Assembly (NCBI GenBank): GCA_036524675.1
Contig: DATDBU010000007.1
Coordinates: forward strand, 1-22,450
Source of the DNA: DATDAW01 sp036524675
GTDB taxonomy: Bacteria > Verrucomicrobiota > Verrucomicrobiia > Chthoniobacterales > DASVRZ01
Direction of reading: 5' to 3'
Length of the DNA: 22,450 nt
Shown here: in pieces, positions 7,902 through 14,944 of the stretch
Numbering within the stretch: position 1 is the first letter of the stretch
Layout of the letters: each line of letters opens with the position of its first letter
Made by a program: the position numbers and the translations under genes
Notes under the pieces: generated by a model
What the model was told of the DNA's origin: nothing
What the model saw: only the letters and a program-made list of their open reading frames with translations
Databases searched by the model: none

Positions 7902-9218
7902 TTACGCCGGGATACGGCCTGGATTCGGTGCGTTGGGATCGACTTGGTCCACCGTCTGTGAGGATGCGGTTCCGCCCTGCCTCAGGAAGAATACGAGTAA
8001 TCCCGACATGAGCAGCGCCACGCTCATGAGCATGAACGACCACGTGGGGGTGCCAGTGACCCCGTTCAGATATCCTACCAGGAACGACCCGAGGAAAGCG
8101 CCAAGCGCGCCCATGCTATTGACCAGCGCCGTCGCACCACCGGCGACGTTGCCCGGAAGCGATTCGCGGATCATCGCAAATAGAAGCGGGGTTGGCACAT
8201 ACAGGCCTACGCCTCCGACAATGAGCAGCGCATACGACAGCCAGAAGTTCTGCGCGCCAACCAGGTAGGAGCCGAAGAATCCGAGTCCGCCAATGATGAG
8301 CGAGCTATAGACGAAACGCCGGCGTTCACCGGTCCGATCGGAGAGCCAGGACACGAGAATCATCCCCGCGACGGCAGCAACATAAGGCCCAGCAGAGAGC
8401 CAGCCGGCATCAGCGATGTTCAAGCCCGAGCCCTGTTTAATGATGGAAGGCAGCCAGAGGACGTAGCCATAGATTCCAATGCTTTGGAGGAAAAACTGCG
8501 TGCAAAACAAGACGACTTTTCCGGACCGGAAAGCTTCCCCGTAATTCATCGCCTTTTTCCCCTTCTGCTCGGCGGCAAGCGCTTGTTGCAGCGCATCCTT
8601 TTCCTGCTGACTCAGCCATTTGGCTTGGGACGGTTTGTCCTGGACAATCATCCACCAGCAGAACGCCCAAATGATCGACGGCAATCCTTCGATGATAAAC
8701 ATCCAGCGCCAGTTGAGGGTTTGCACGAGATAGCCCGAAACGATCGACATCCAGAGCACCGTCACCGGGTTTCCAAGCATCAAAAAGGCGTTGGCTCGTG
8801 AGCGCTCGCTACTGGTGAACCACGAGCTCACGTACAGCACCATGGCCGGCATCACCGCCGCCTCGAAAGCACCGAGGAAAAACCGGATGGCCATCAGCGC
8901 AGGAATGTTCGAAATCATTCCCGTGACCGTCGCGAGACTTCCCCATCCGATCAGGCACCAGAAAATAAGGCGCTTAACGCTCCGTTTCTCGGCGTAAAGC
9001 GTGCCGGGAATCTGGAACGCAAAATATCCGAGGAAGAACAACGCACCCAGCAACGAACTCATTGCTGGCGTAATATTCAGATCATGTGCCATACCCGAAG
9101 CGGCGGCGAAGCTGTAATTCGCACGATCCAGGTAGGCGAGACTGTAGGTAACGAATACGATCGGGATAAGCCTCCACCAGCGGCTGGAGGACAGCGGTAT
9201 GTTCGTCGGGTTATTCAT
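7902..9218 (-). CDS. MFS transporter, anion:cation symporter (ACS) family
   Basis: This is a 438-residue, 12-helix major facilitator. N-terminal YSLAYLDRANYSFAAASGMAHDLNIT is the ACS-family TM1 signature (YxDRxN). FFLGYFAFQIPGTLYAEKRSVKRLI is the loop 2-3 region, followed by MAIRFFLGAFEAAVMPAMVLYVSSWF and NWRWMFIIEGLPSIIWAF. The central cytoplasmic loop (residues about 190-225, DKPSQAKWLSQQEKDALQQAL) is typical of hexuronate, galactonate and tartrate importers. It would bring an organic acid such as a hexuronate or aldonate into the cytoplasm with protons. Its ATG overlaps the end of the kinase gene by eight bases (9211-9218), which ties the two in one transcript. The exact substrate cannot be read from the sequence. 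Confidence 0.9.
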   Translation of the reverse strand: MNNPTNIPLSSSRWWRLIPIVFVTYSLAYLDRANYSFAAASGMAHDLNITPAMSSLLGALFFLGYFAFQIPGTLYAEKRSVKRLIFWCLIGWGSLATVTGMISNIPALMAIRFFLGAFEAAVMPAMVLYVSSWFTSSERSRANAFLMLGNPVTVLWMSIVSGYLVQTLNWRWMFIIEGLPSIIWAFCWWMIVQDKPSQAKWLSQQEKDALQQALAAEQKGKKAMNYGEAFRSGKVVLFCTQFFLQSIGIYGYVLWLPSIIKQGSGLNIADAGWLSAGPYVAAVAGMILVSWLSDRTGERRRFVYSSLIIGGLGFFGSYLVGAQNFWLSYALLIVGGVGLYVPTPLLFAMIRESLPGNVAGGATALVNSMGALGAFLGSFLVGYLNGVTGTPTWSFMLMSVALLMSGLLVFFLRQGGTASSQTVDQVDPNAPNPGRIPA

Positions 9219-10272
9219 GGTCTAGGGAACAGAATGTGTTGGTTTGGTCGTTTTTGTTTTTGTTTTTACGCTGCTGTCGGAGAAAATTCGAAAACCACTG
9301 ACGGGGTGGAAAATGCAGTTGTTCCGCTCGCTCGAGCTCTTCACGGGTCGGCAAACCTTCCATGTCGCCCGTTACCTGGATCGCCATGGCCCCGATGAGA
9401 TTGGCTCGGGTCACGGCATGTGGATTGTCCAGCCCTTCGAGCCGGGCGCTGATGTAACCCACGGCAAACCCATCTCCCGCGCCGACTGTGTCGACAACGC
9501 GTTCGACCCGCGCCGCCGGCAACGTTCCCTCATCTCCATCCGCTGTCTGAAAATACGCGCCCTCCGGGCCTAGCTTGATCACGACCACTTCAACCCCGAG
9601 ATCCAAGTAGAACGCTGCAATATCCCGCGGCGTGCGAAAGCCGGTAAGGATTTCGCCTTCAGCCAGTCCAGGCAATACCCAGTGTGCCAGGGCGGCCAGA
9701 CGATTGATTTCCTTCACCATCCGCTCCGTCCCGCCCCAAAGCGAAGGACGCAGATTGGGGTCAAACGACACCGTTTTGCCCGCAGCCCGCATGTGTCGCA
9801 TGGCATGCAAAGAAAGCCCGCGAACAGTCGGCGAGAGCGCCGGGGGAATCCCTGTCGTGTGCAGGTGACGCGCCGAAAGAAACGTCTCCGGATTGAAATC
9901 GTCCACCGAAAGCCGGCTCGCCGCGGAGCCTTTCCGGTGATATTCCACCAGCGGATCCGCGCCGTTGATCGCCCGTTCCTTCACCTGAAAACCCGTCGGA
10001 CGGGTCCGATCCACATCGATGTGACAGATGACGTTTTCCCGTTCCAACGTCGCACGGATGAAACGACCGAGACTGTCGTCGCCAACCCGGCTAACCCAAT
10101 TCACCGCAAGACCGAGCCGCGCGAGGCCGATGGCCACATTGCTATCGGCGCCGGCGATGCGTTTCGTGAACGCCGTTGCAGCGGCAAGATCACCTGGTTC
10201 GTCGGCGACAAACATCGCCATGGATTCTCCGAATGTGACAACATCACAGGGGGTTGAAGTAGGTGTTTTCAT
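9211..10272 (-). CDS. kdgK: PfkB-family sugar kinase, probably 2-keto-3-deoxygluconate kinase
   Basis: The 353-residue ribokinase-fold enzyme has an N-terminal FGESMAMFVADEPGDLAAA strand, the substrate-site region RIAGADSNVAIGLARLGLAVNWVSRVGDDSLGRF, and the PfkB signature DTVGAGDGFAVG with catalytic base Asp267. SFDPNLRPSLW and VIKLGPEGAYF are also family landmarks. The overall pattern, including PTGFQVKERAINGADPLVEYHRKGSAASRL, is that of 2-keto-3-deoxygluconate kinases, which form KDPG from KDG. Related fructo- and tagatose-type kinases are the alternative. The MFS importer, epimerase and dehydrogenase around it support a sugar-acid role. The C-terminus carries an odd Lys/Asn tail (RKNKNKNDQ) encoded by a T-rich tract on the plus strand at about 9244-9270, likely an unconserved extension. 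The start lies 27 bp after the epimerase stop. Confidence 0.85.
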   Translation of the reverse strand: MKTPTSTPCDVVTFGESMAMFVADEPGDLAAATAFTKRIAGADSNVAIGLARLGLAVNWVSRVGDDSLGRFIRATLERENVICHIDVDRTRPTGFQVKERAINGADPLVEYHRKGSAASRLSVDDFNPETFLSARHLHTTGIPPALSPTVRGLSLHAMRHMRAAGKTVSFDPNLRPSLWGGTERMVKEINRLAALAHWVLPGLAEGEILTGFRTPRDIAAFYLDLGVEVVVIKLGPEGAYFQTADGDEGTLPAARVERVVDTVGAGDGFAVGYISARLEGLDNPHAVTRANLIGAMAIQVTGDMEGLPTREELERAEQLHFPPRQWFSNFLRQQRKNKNKNDQTNTFCSLDHE

Positions 10273-10299
10273 GCGATTTTGATCTGGTTGTTTGGGACG

Positions 10300-11109
10300 T
10301 TAAACAGCTTTGAATGCCTCCACGTAGCGGGCCGCAGCCTGGTCCACGGAAGATTCAGGTAACGGAAATTCGATGGCCCGAGGCAGGCCCGGTTTGAAAT
10401 GCCGGAACAGTTCTTCCCAACCCGGCACGGTCTCCATCGGTGTGCTCGTGAAGTGTTCGCCTTCGCGGCGAACGCCTTTGCAATGGACAAACTCGACAAA
10501 TTCGCCCAACCGAGCCGCCGCTGTTGCCGGGTTCTCCCCGGTGGTCAGCCAGTTGCCGATGTCGAAGAGGGTCCCCACATCCACGCCGGCCGCGCGGCTA
10601 TCCGCCAGGAAGCTCGCGAGTGGCTCCAACGAACCTCCGTGAAGAGTCTGATCGTTCTCCAGCAGAAGTCGGGCTTGGTGCTTTTCCAAAGCATTCGCCA
10701 GGGCAGCCCAATCAAATTTTCCGGAATAGTGGCCGAGCGAGTATTTAAGAAATGTGGCGCCGAGCTGATCTGCCTCTTCGAGCGCTTCCAATAATTGCGG
10801 GGCGAGAGTTGAGTCGCCTTTCGCAATCAATTCTGCCGGTACGGAATAAGAAACGCAGGAGAGTCCCTCCGCCTGGATCGCTTTACCGAGGGCTTCGAGT
10901 GGCAACGAATCAAAGGCGCGGAGTTCACGCCGGATTTCGACGCCTGCGGCGCCCGCAGCCGCGATGCGCGGGAGCACGGCCTGCTGGCCGCCGGCGCGAA
11001 GAATGGCCGTTGGAAAAGCTGAAGTGCAAAGCACCACAGATGAAGATTGAAGAAAATCCGATGTCGCCTGGAACCGGTTCCATTTATGGGTGTGCATTAT
11101 CGGTGTCAT
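10300..11109 (-). CDS. TIM-barrel sugar isomerase/epimerase (AP endonuclease 2-like fold)
   Basis: From ATG 11109 the product is 269 residues, normal for a xylose-isomerase-like TIM barrel. This start is fixed by an AGGAG ribosome site at 11119-11123, nine bases upstream and just after the lacI stop; an upstream in-frame ATG at 11223 would lie inside the regulator gene. Likely metal-site residues sit at the barrel strand ends in LLLENDQTLHGG (Glu), LFDIGNW (Asp), EFVHCKGV (His) and RAIEFPL (Glu), the usual Glu-Asp-His-Glu arrangement. AAAGAAGVEIRREL marks an early strand. Enzymes of this superfamily isomerise or epimerise keto sugars or sugar acids, or dehydrate inosose-type compounds; substrate is not decided by sequence. 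The first codons (HKWNRFQ) overlap a perfect palindrome that resembles the operators upstream, so this gene may have internal regulation. Confidence 0.83.
   Translation of the reverse strand: MTPIMHTHKWNRFQATSDFLQSSSVVLCTSAFPTAILRAGGQQAVLPRIAAAGAAGVEIRRELRAFDSLPLEALGKAIQAEGLSCVSYSVPAELIAKGDSTLAPQLLEALEEADQLGATFLKYSLGHYSGKFDWAALANALEKHQARLLLENDQTLHGGSLEPLASFLADSRAAGVDVGTLFDIGNWLTTGENPATAAARLGEFVEFVHCKGVRREGEHFTSTPMETVPGWEELFRHFKPGLPRAIEFPLPESSVDQAAARYVEAFKAV
11069..11082. promoter_or_regulatory. LacI-type operator candidate inside the epimerase 5' end
   Basis: TGGAACCGGTTCCA is a perfect 14-bp palindrome with a central CG, as bound by LacI/GalR-family dimers. It lies about 27 bases inside the epimerase coding region, downstream of its ATG. 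It matches the sites at 12192-12207 and 13352-13365 in layout. Location inside the gene would suit a roadblock or auxiliary site; binding is an inference. Confidence 0.6.
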
Positions 11110-11114
11110 GAGTG

Positions 11115-11124
11115 TTTTCTCCTT
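11115..11124 (-). promoter_or_regulatory. Strong Shine-Dalgarno that sets the epimerase start
   Basis: Read on the minus strand, AAGGAGAAAACACTC precedes the ATG at 11109, with nine bases between AGGAG and ATG. It is the only convincing ribosome site in the six-gene sugar-acid locus, and it begins right after the regulator's TAA (11127-11129). Confidence 0.75.
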
Positions 11125-11126
11125 TT

Positions 11127-12179
11127 TTATCGCGCTGATGTTGAACCCCGCGGGATCAGCTTCCCCGTAAATGCCGTGTGCGCCGGGACACTCTTGTCGC
11201 CTTCCAAACGGCGTATCAGGCACTCAACGGCGCCTTTTCCAATCGCGCTGCCCGGCTGTGCCACCGTGGTAATCCCGGAACCGACCAGTGAACACCAATC
11301 CATTTCGTCGATTCCAATCAGGCCCACGTCTTCAAAAAGCCGGCAACCCAAATTCTTCAGAGCCTTCGTCACCGCCAACAATATGACTCCGTTGCCGGCA
11401 AAAATGGCCTTCGGTCCCGGGCCCTTGTTAGCAAGAAATGCAGCGATTTCGCTTTCGATCTTTGCCCCGTCCGCGGCACTAACCTCCAGGACGCTCTCCC
11501 GGCAACCTTCTTCGGCGCCCATGGCCTGGCGGAACGTCCACAAACGCTCCCGGCGTGAGCTCAAATCTTTGATCGGTTCTGAAACAAAAAAAACATCGCG
11601 GAACCCCTGCTCGATGAGATGGGAAACCGCAGTAAATGTCGCCGAAACGCTATCGAGCCCGACGGTATCCGTGTCGAATCCCGTGATCTTGCGGTCAACG
11701 AGCACGATCGGCAGGCCGCTCGTCGTCAACTGCTCTAAATCCGATACGTTACGCCCGAGCGTTTGGAGGATCAGTCCTTCCACGCTGTAAGATTCCAGGG
11801 CAGAGAGATAGCGATGCTCCAAAGCATCATCGCCGGCGGCATTGCAGAGCATCAGCGAGAACCCGTGCTGGCGGCAAGCCTCCTCCACGCCGTTCAGGAT
11901 CGTGATAGGATACGGATTCAAGATATCCGTTACCATCATACCAATGAGCCGGGTGCGTCCGCGTTTGAGGCCGCGCGCCATTTGGTTAGGTCTGAAGCCG
12001 AGGCGTGAGATGGATTCCTGAATCCGGCGAAATTTCTCTTCCGAAAGCAAATTCCCTTCACCACCGAGGTAGCGCGAGACGCTGGTTTTTGAAACGCCTG
12101 CGTCACGCGCCACGTGAGAAATCGTGGCTTTACCTAAAAACTTCGGCCCAATGGTTGCGGTGGAAACGGGGGGAATCAC
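11127..12179 (-). CDS. LacI/GalR-family transcriptional regulator
   Basis: The N-terminal helix-turn-helix reads ATISHVARDAGVSKTSVSRYLGGEGNLLSEEKFRRIQESISRLGFRPNQMARGLKRGRT, a standard LacI DNA-binding head with the hinge helix. After it comes a periplasmic-binding-protein-like effector core (LIGMMVTDILNPYPITILNGVEEACRQHGF, GLILQTLG, PIVLVDRKITGFDTDTVGLDS, GPKAIFAGNGVILLAVTKALKNLG, VGLIGIDEMDWCSLVGSGITTVAQP). The start is uncertain. The longest frame begins at TTG 12215, which would put an operator palindrome (12192-12207) inside the gene; TTG 12188 or GTG 12179 begins just after the operator, and GTG 12179 is used here. It most likely controls the surrounding sugar-acid genes and itself, with a locus intermediate such as KDG as inducer (inference). 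It sits between its target genes in the same orientation. Confidence 0.88.
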   Translation of the reverse strand: MIPPVSTATIGPKFLGKATISHVARDAGVSKTSVSRYLGGEGNLLSEEKFRRIQESISRLGFRPNQMARGLKRGRTRLIGMMVTDILNPYPITILNGVEEACRQHGFSLMLCNAAGDDALEHRYLSALESYSVEGLILQTLGRNVSDLEQLTTSGLPIVLVDRKITGFDTDTVGLDSVSATFTAVSHLIEQGFRDVFFVSEPIKDLSSRRERLWTFRQAMGAEEGCRESVLEVSAADGAKIESEIAAFLANKGPGPKAIFAGNGVILLAVTKALKNLGCRLFEDVGLIGIDEMDWCSLVGSGITTVAQPGSAIGKGAVECLIRRLEGDKSVPAHTAFTGKLIPRGSTSAR

Positions 12180-12191
12180 GGCGCTCAAGTT

Positions 12192-12207
12192 ATGGAACCG
12201 ATTCCAT
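12192..12207. promoter_or_regulatory. LacI-type operator candidate at the regulator's own start
   Basis: ATGGAACCGATTCCAT is a palindrome with seven of eight pairs matching. Its central part, TGGAACCGATTCCA, differs by one base from the perfect site at 11069-11082. It lies just upstream of the preferred regulator start, suiting negative autoregulation. Read as protein in the longest frame it gives IWNRF, the same WNRF as in the epimerase, which shows the match is at DNA level. Confidence 0.6.
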
Positions 12208-12215
12208 ATTGGCAA

Positions 12216-12385
12216 GAAGAGATTTTAAAAAATTAAAGCCTCGGCTGCGGTTGCTCTTTGATGATCTTACTCAGCTCCCGCTTGTAATCGTGATCATTTC
12301 CACTTCTCTCCCTCTTGCTCTGACTCCAAAGACGAGGAAAGAGTCCTCGAAGCGGACGGTCTACGCTTACGATTACGAGTAAAAC
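12216..12385. other. Intergenic region between dehydrogenase and regulator, with hairpin and inverted GTAATCGT arms
   Basis: These 170 bp hold no convincing gene. An imperfect inverted repeat of GTAATCGT type is present (around 12283-12292 and, inverted, 12369-12379). Inside it is a hairpin CGAGGA (12333-12338), loop AAGAG, TCCTCG (12344-12349). The AT-rich stretch at about 12221-12238 lies just upstream of the operator and could be the regulator's promoter. Transcript termination after the dehydrogenase is possible but there is no clear U-tract. Confidence 0.4.
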
Positions 12386-13366
12386 TTACGCGGATACCGC
12401 ACTCCCGGCAGCTAGAAACCGAGTCAGGTTTTCCACAGCACACGTTCCCTGCCGCTGGACACTTTCGACTGTGCGCGACCCGATATGCGGCGTAATGACG
12501 ACGTTGGGCAGCCCCAGGAGCGGGTGATCCGCAGGCGGCGGCTCAATGTCAAGAACGTCAGCCGCGTAAGCGCCAATCCGGCCAGTCTTCAAAGCGTCTA
12601 CCAGGGCGGTTGTCTCGACGACTTCGCCGCGGGCGCAGTTGATGAGGATGGCACCGGGCTTCAGGCACGAGATGTTACTGGCATTGATCAAATGCCGCGT
12701 ATTGGCGGTCAGTTTGGTGTGCAATGTTAGGATATCAGCCTCGCGCAGGAGCTGTTCCAGATCCGTTCGGCGGTCGATGCCGAGTTCGGTCGCAAATCGG
12801 TCTTCCCAGTAATTTCCGAAACCTAACAGCTTCATTCCAAATGCCCTGGCGCGGATAGCCACTTCCTGGCCGATCCGGCCAAGGCCCACAATGGCGACGG
12901 TCTTGCCGAGAAGCTCGTGGCCCGTAAGCCGTTTCCAATTCCCTTGAGCGACGTAATTGGCCTCCGGCACGATGTTGCGCGTGGCCGCGAGCATTAGGGC
13001 AAATGTATGCTCGGCGACAGTTGTGTGATTGACGCCCGGTGTTGAAAAAACAGGGACGCCCAGTTCCTCTGCTGCCGCGAGATCAATTTTGTCGAGACCG
13101 ACCCCGTATTTGCTGATTACCCGGAGGCGCGGGAGCGATTTCTCGAGGACTGCCCGGGTAATGTCGTCGTCGCCGCAAATAAAGGCGTCGAAATTGCCTG
13201 CCAGTGATAACATACGTTCCTCGGTAAGCGGTCCGCGTTCGCGAACGAGATCGAACGCGGCCTTGTCGAGAAGGACCTGATGGGCGCCTGGGGTATCCTG
13301 AAATGAAGTTGTGGTAAGGAGAACACGAAATTTTTGCGAGGGAACGGGGACTGAAACCGGTTTCAT
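12386..13366 (-). CDS. D-2-hydroxyacid dehydrogenase (phosphoglycerate dehydrogenase-like)
   Basis: From ATG 13366 this is a 326-residue NAD(P)-dependent D-isomer-specific 2-hydroxyacid dehydrogenase. The nucleotide site is VAIVGLGRIGQE (GxGxxG at 161-166). The catalytic triad is complete: Arg in NCARGEVV (246), Glu in DVLDIEPPPADHP (275) and His in TPHIGSRT (294). The SKYGVGLDKIDLAAAEELGVPVFSTPGVNHTTVAEH block is typical of phosphoglycerate-dehydrogenase-like members. At this length it lacks the ACT/regulatory domain of biosynthetic SerA, so a catabolic role in 2-keto or 2-hydroxy acid interconversion fits the locus better than serine synthesis. An in-frame TTG three codons upstream is the other start candidate. 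The start codon touches the palindrome at 13352-13365. It is the first gene of the minus-strand sugar-acid locus. Confidence 0.88.
   Translation of the reverse strand: MKPVSVPVPSQKFRVLLTTTSFQDTPGAHQVLLDKAAFDLVRERGPLTEERMLSLAGNFDAFICGDDDITRAVLEKSLPRLRVISKYGVGLDKIDLAAAEELGVPVFSTPGVNHTTVAEHTFALMLAATRNIVPEANYVAQGNWKRLTGHELLGKTVAIVGLGRIGQEVAIRARAFGMKLLGFGNYWEDRFATELGIDRRTDLEQLLREADILTLHTKLTANTRHLINASNISCLKPGAILINCARGEVVETTALVDALKTGRIGAYAADVLDIEPPPADHPLLGLPNVVITPHIGSRTVESVQRQGTCAVENLTRFLAAGSAVSA
13352..13365. promoter_or_regulatory. LacI-type operator candidate at the dehydrogenase start
   Basis: TGAAACCGGTTTCA is a perfect 14-bp palindrome that overlaps codons 1-5 of the dehydrogenase. It differs from the site at 11069-11082 by one symmetric change (A/T for G/C at position 3 and its partner), as expected of two sites for one dimeric regulator. 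It also fits the general LacI-family pattern with central CG. Repressor bound here would block the first gene of the locus. Confidence 0.65.
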
Positions 13367-13438
13367 TGGCGCCAATCTGCATGAATTTCATCCAAAATCC
13401 AGTGCTAGTAGCAGCCCGCCTGGAACTCGCTATGTGAA

Positions 13439-13605
13439 TTCACCACCAAGGCACCAAGGACACCAAGGAAAACGAAAATGCGTGAAAGGTGAAAGGTGAA
13501 AGGTGAAAGGTGAAAGGTGAAAGGTGAAAGGTGAAAGGCAAAGGCAGCGGCGTTAAATCTTCCTCTCGCCACATCCTTCATTTCTTTGGCGTTCTTGGTG
13601 GTGAA
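13439..13605. repeat. CACCAAGG-type inverted repeat element enclosing the heptamer tract
   Basis: The 12-bp TTCACCACCAAG occurs at 13439-13450 and in inverted orientation at 13594-13605. Both arms extend further as imperfect copies of a CACCAAGG/CGCCAAAG-rich sequence. A degenerate third copy lies at 17735-17760. The enclosed 140 bp include the tandem heptamer. Reading frames here are low-complexity and not credible genes. I recall sequences of this kind as dispersed intergenic repeats in Verrucomicrobiota and Planctomycetota. Confidence 0.7.
13482..13537. repeat. Tandem repeat, 8 perfect copies of a 7-bp unit (GTGAAAG)
   Basis: Eight head-to-tail, error-free copies start at 13482, 13489, 13496, 13503, 13510, 13517, 13524 and 13531. 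The unit length is not a multiple of three, and the tract lies between the dehydrogenase and the binding-protein gene. Perfect copies suggest recent slippage. There are no spacers, so it is not a CRISPR array. Confidence 0.95.
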
Positions 13606-13697
13606 ATTCCACCGCATCGTTTCAGCCCAAAAACAGCCTCGCCAGCTACTGTCCGCTTCGATACACTGCTTTTCGAGTCAAGAAAGGTCATTTTGTC

Positions 13698-14759
13698 ATG
13701 AAAAAAAGCTGTCTCGGTTTTGCTGTTTTCTCCGTCGTTTGCTTCTTCGTCTCCCTCTTTTCGGCCCACGCTGCGGACAAGACGCTCCGTATCATTGGAT
13801 GGGAGGGTTACATGGACGCCTCCGTAACGGAGGAATTTACCCAGCGAACGGGTTACAAAGTCGCGGCCACGTACGCCGGCACGAGCGACGAGATGTATGC
13901 CAAGATCAAGGCCGGCGGAGGGCAAACCTACGATCTCGTCACTGCTTCTGGGGATCTCACCAAGCGTCTGTTTGACTCCGGCCTCATCGCTCCGATCGAT
14001 CTCACCAAAGTCCCGAATTATAAAAACCTCTTTCCACTTTTCCAGAATGCGCCTTACAACACGTTCGACGGCAAGAACTACGGCGTCTCCATCGCCTGGG
14101 GCCCGGACCTCCTGATTTACGATCCCGAACAGGTGACGGAGGCTGAGGCGTCCACCTGGATGACGTTTTTCGACCCGAAGTTCAAAGGGCTGGTTAGTGT
14201 TAATGACTACTCAATTTTTCTCGCTGACATCAAACTCTGGTTCAAGGGGCCCAAGGACCTCTTCAAAATCGACAAAGCCGAGCTGCAAAATGACATCAAA
14301 CCCAAGCTTTTTCCGCTGAAACAGCAGATCCGAAAATTCTGGACGAGCCAGGGAGAGCTCGCGCAGCTTTTCGAGAGCAAGGAAATTGCGCTCGCATGGG
14401 GCTGGCCCGTCACGCTGACCACCTTGGAAAAAGATGGATTTAAAGTCAAAGCAACGGTCCCGAAGGAGGGAACGACCGGATGGTCCGACAGCTGGATGCT
14501 CATCAAAGGGAGCCCGAACGCTGCGATCGCCCTGGAATGGATGAATTACATGCTCGAAGGCGAAGCCCAGAAGAAAATGGCCGCAGTGAGCGGTTACTGG
14601 CCAGTAAGCAAAGAGATCGTTCCATTACTAACCGAGCAAGAGAAAACGGCGTATCACATCGCGGATCTGGACGCCTATTTCAAAACGATCCACTTCTGGG
14701 AAACCGTGCCGAATCTTGACCAATGGGACGCCCTCTGGAATGAGTTCAAGTCGCAATAA
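13698..14759 (+). CDS. Spermidine/putrescine-type ABC transporter substrate-binding protein (PotD-like)
   Basis: This is the first gene of a four-gene ABC importer operon. The 353-residue product has an N-terminal signal (MKKSCLGFAVFSVVCFFVSLFSAHA, then ADKT). The mature protein starts LRIIGWEGYMDASVTEEFTQRTGYKVAATYAGTSDEMYAKIKAGGGQTYDLVTASGDLTKRLFDSGLIAPIDLTKVPNYKN. This is the PotD/PotF arrangement of an early W-x-x-Y followed by D-E-M and Y-D-V/L motifs. Further family landmarks are GVSIAWGPDLLIYDP, LAWGWPVTLTTLEKDG and PNAAIALEWMNYMLEGEAQKKMAAVSGYWPVSK. It would capture a polyamine or a similar small organic ligand in the periplasm and deliver it to the two permeases. Ligand identity is not certain: PotD-like proteins also bind other amines and amino-acid derivatives. 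Confidence 0.88.
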   Translation: MKKSCLGFAVFSVVCFFVSLFSAHAADKTLRIIGWEGYMDASVTEEFTQRTGYKVAATYAGTSDEMYAKIKAGGGQTYDLVTASGDLTKRLFDSGLIAPIDLTKVPNYKNLFPLFQNAPYNTFDGKNYGVSIAWGPDLLIYDPEQVTEAEASTWMTFFDPKFKGLVSVNDYSIFLADIKLWFKGPKDLFKIDKAELQNDIKPKLFPLKQQIRKFWTSQGELAQLFESKEIALAWGWPVTLTTLEKDGFKVKATVPKEGTTGWSDSWMLIKGSPNAAIALEWMNYMLEGEAQKKMAAVSGYWPVSKEIVPLLTEQEKTAYHIADLDAYFKTIHFWETVPNLDQWDALWNEFKSQ

Positions 14760-14823
14760 GCATTGAAGCGGCGTCCGATGTTGCGGGGAAAAGCACGGGC
14801 CACTTTGGACCTAAAGGAAGGAG

Positions 14824-14922
14824 CCGCTGATTAAGCCAGAGAAATCATCCGCAGATGGCGCAGATTTTCGCAGATACACAGCGGCAGATTTAAGAACCTG
14901 CGTCCATCTATGAAATCAGCGG
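14824..14922. repeat. CGCAGAT-type hairpin-forming intergenic repeat
   Basis: This 99-bp element is bounded by CCGCTGATT (14824-14832) and its exact inverse AATCAGCGG (14914-14922). It contains three CGCAGAT motifs on the left and an inverted partner (ACCTGCGTCCATCT) on the right. It sits between the binding-protein and first permease genes, where a stem-loop could damp downstream expression relative to the abundant binding protein. The same CGCAGAT and AATCAGCGG blocks occur at 6309-6536. Confidence 0.7.
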
Positions 14923-14944
14923 ACTAAATAAGCGTTACCCCAAA

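Noticed and set aside
9244..9270. T-rich tract considered as a terminator between kinase and transporter
   Set aside because: It lies within the kinase coding region (Lys/Asn tail), has no stem before it, and the two genes overlap.
13482..13537. Tandem repeat considered as a CRISPR array
   Set aside because: Units are 7 bp and directly adjacent with no spacers, and no cas genes are present.
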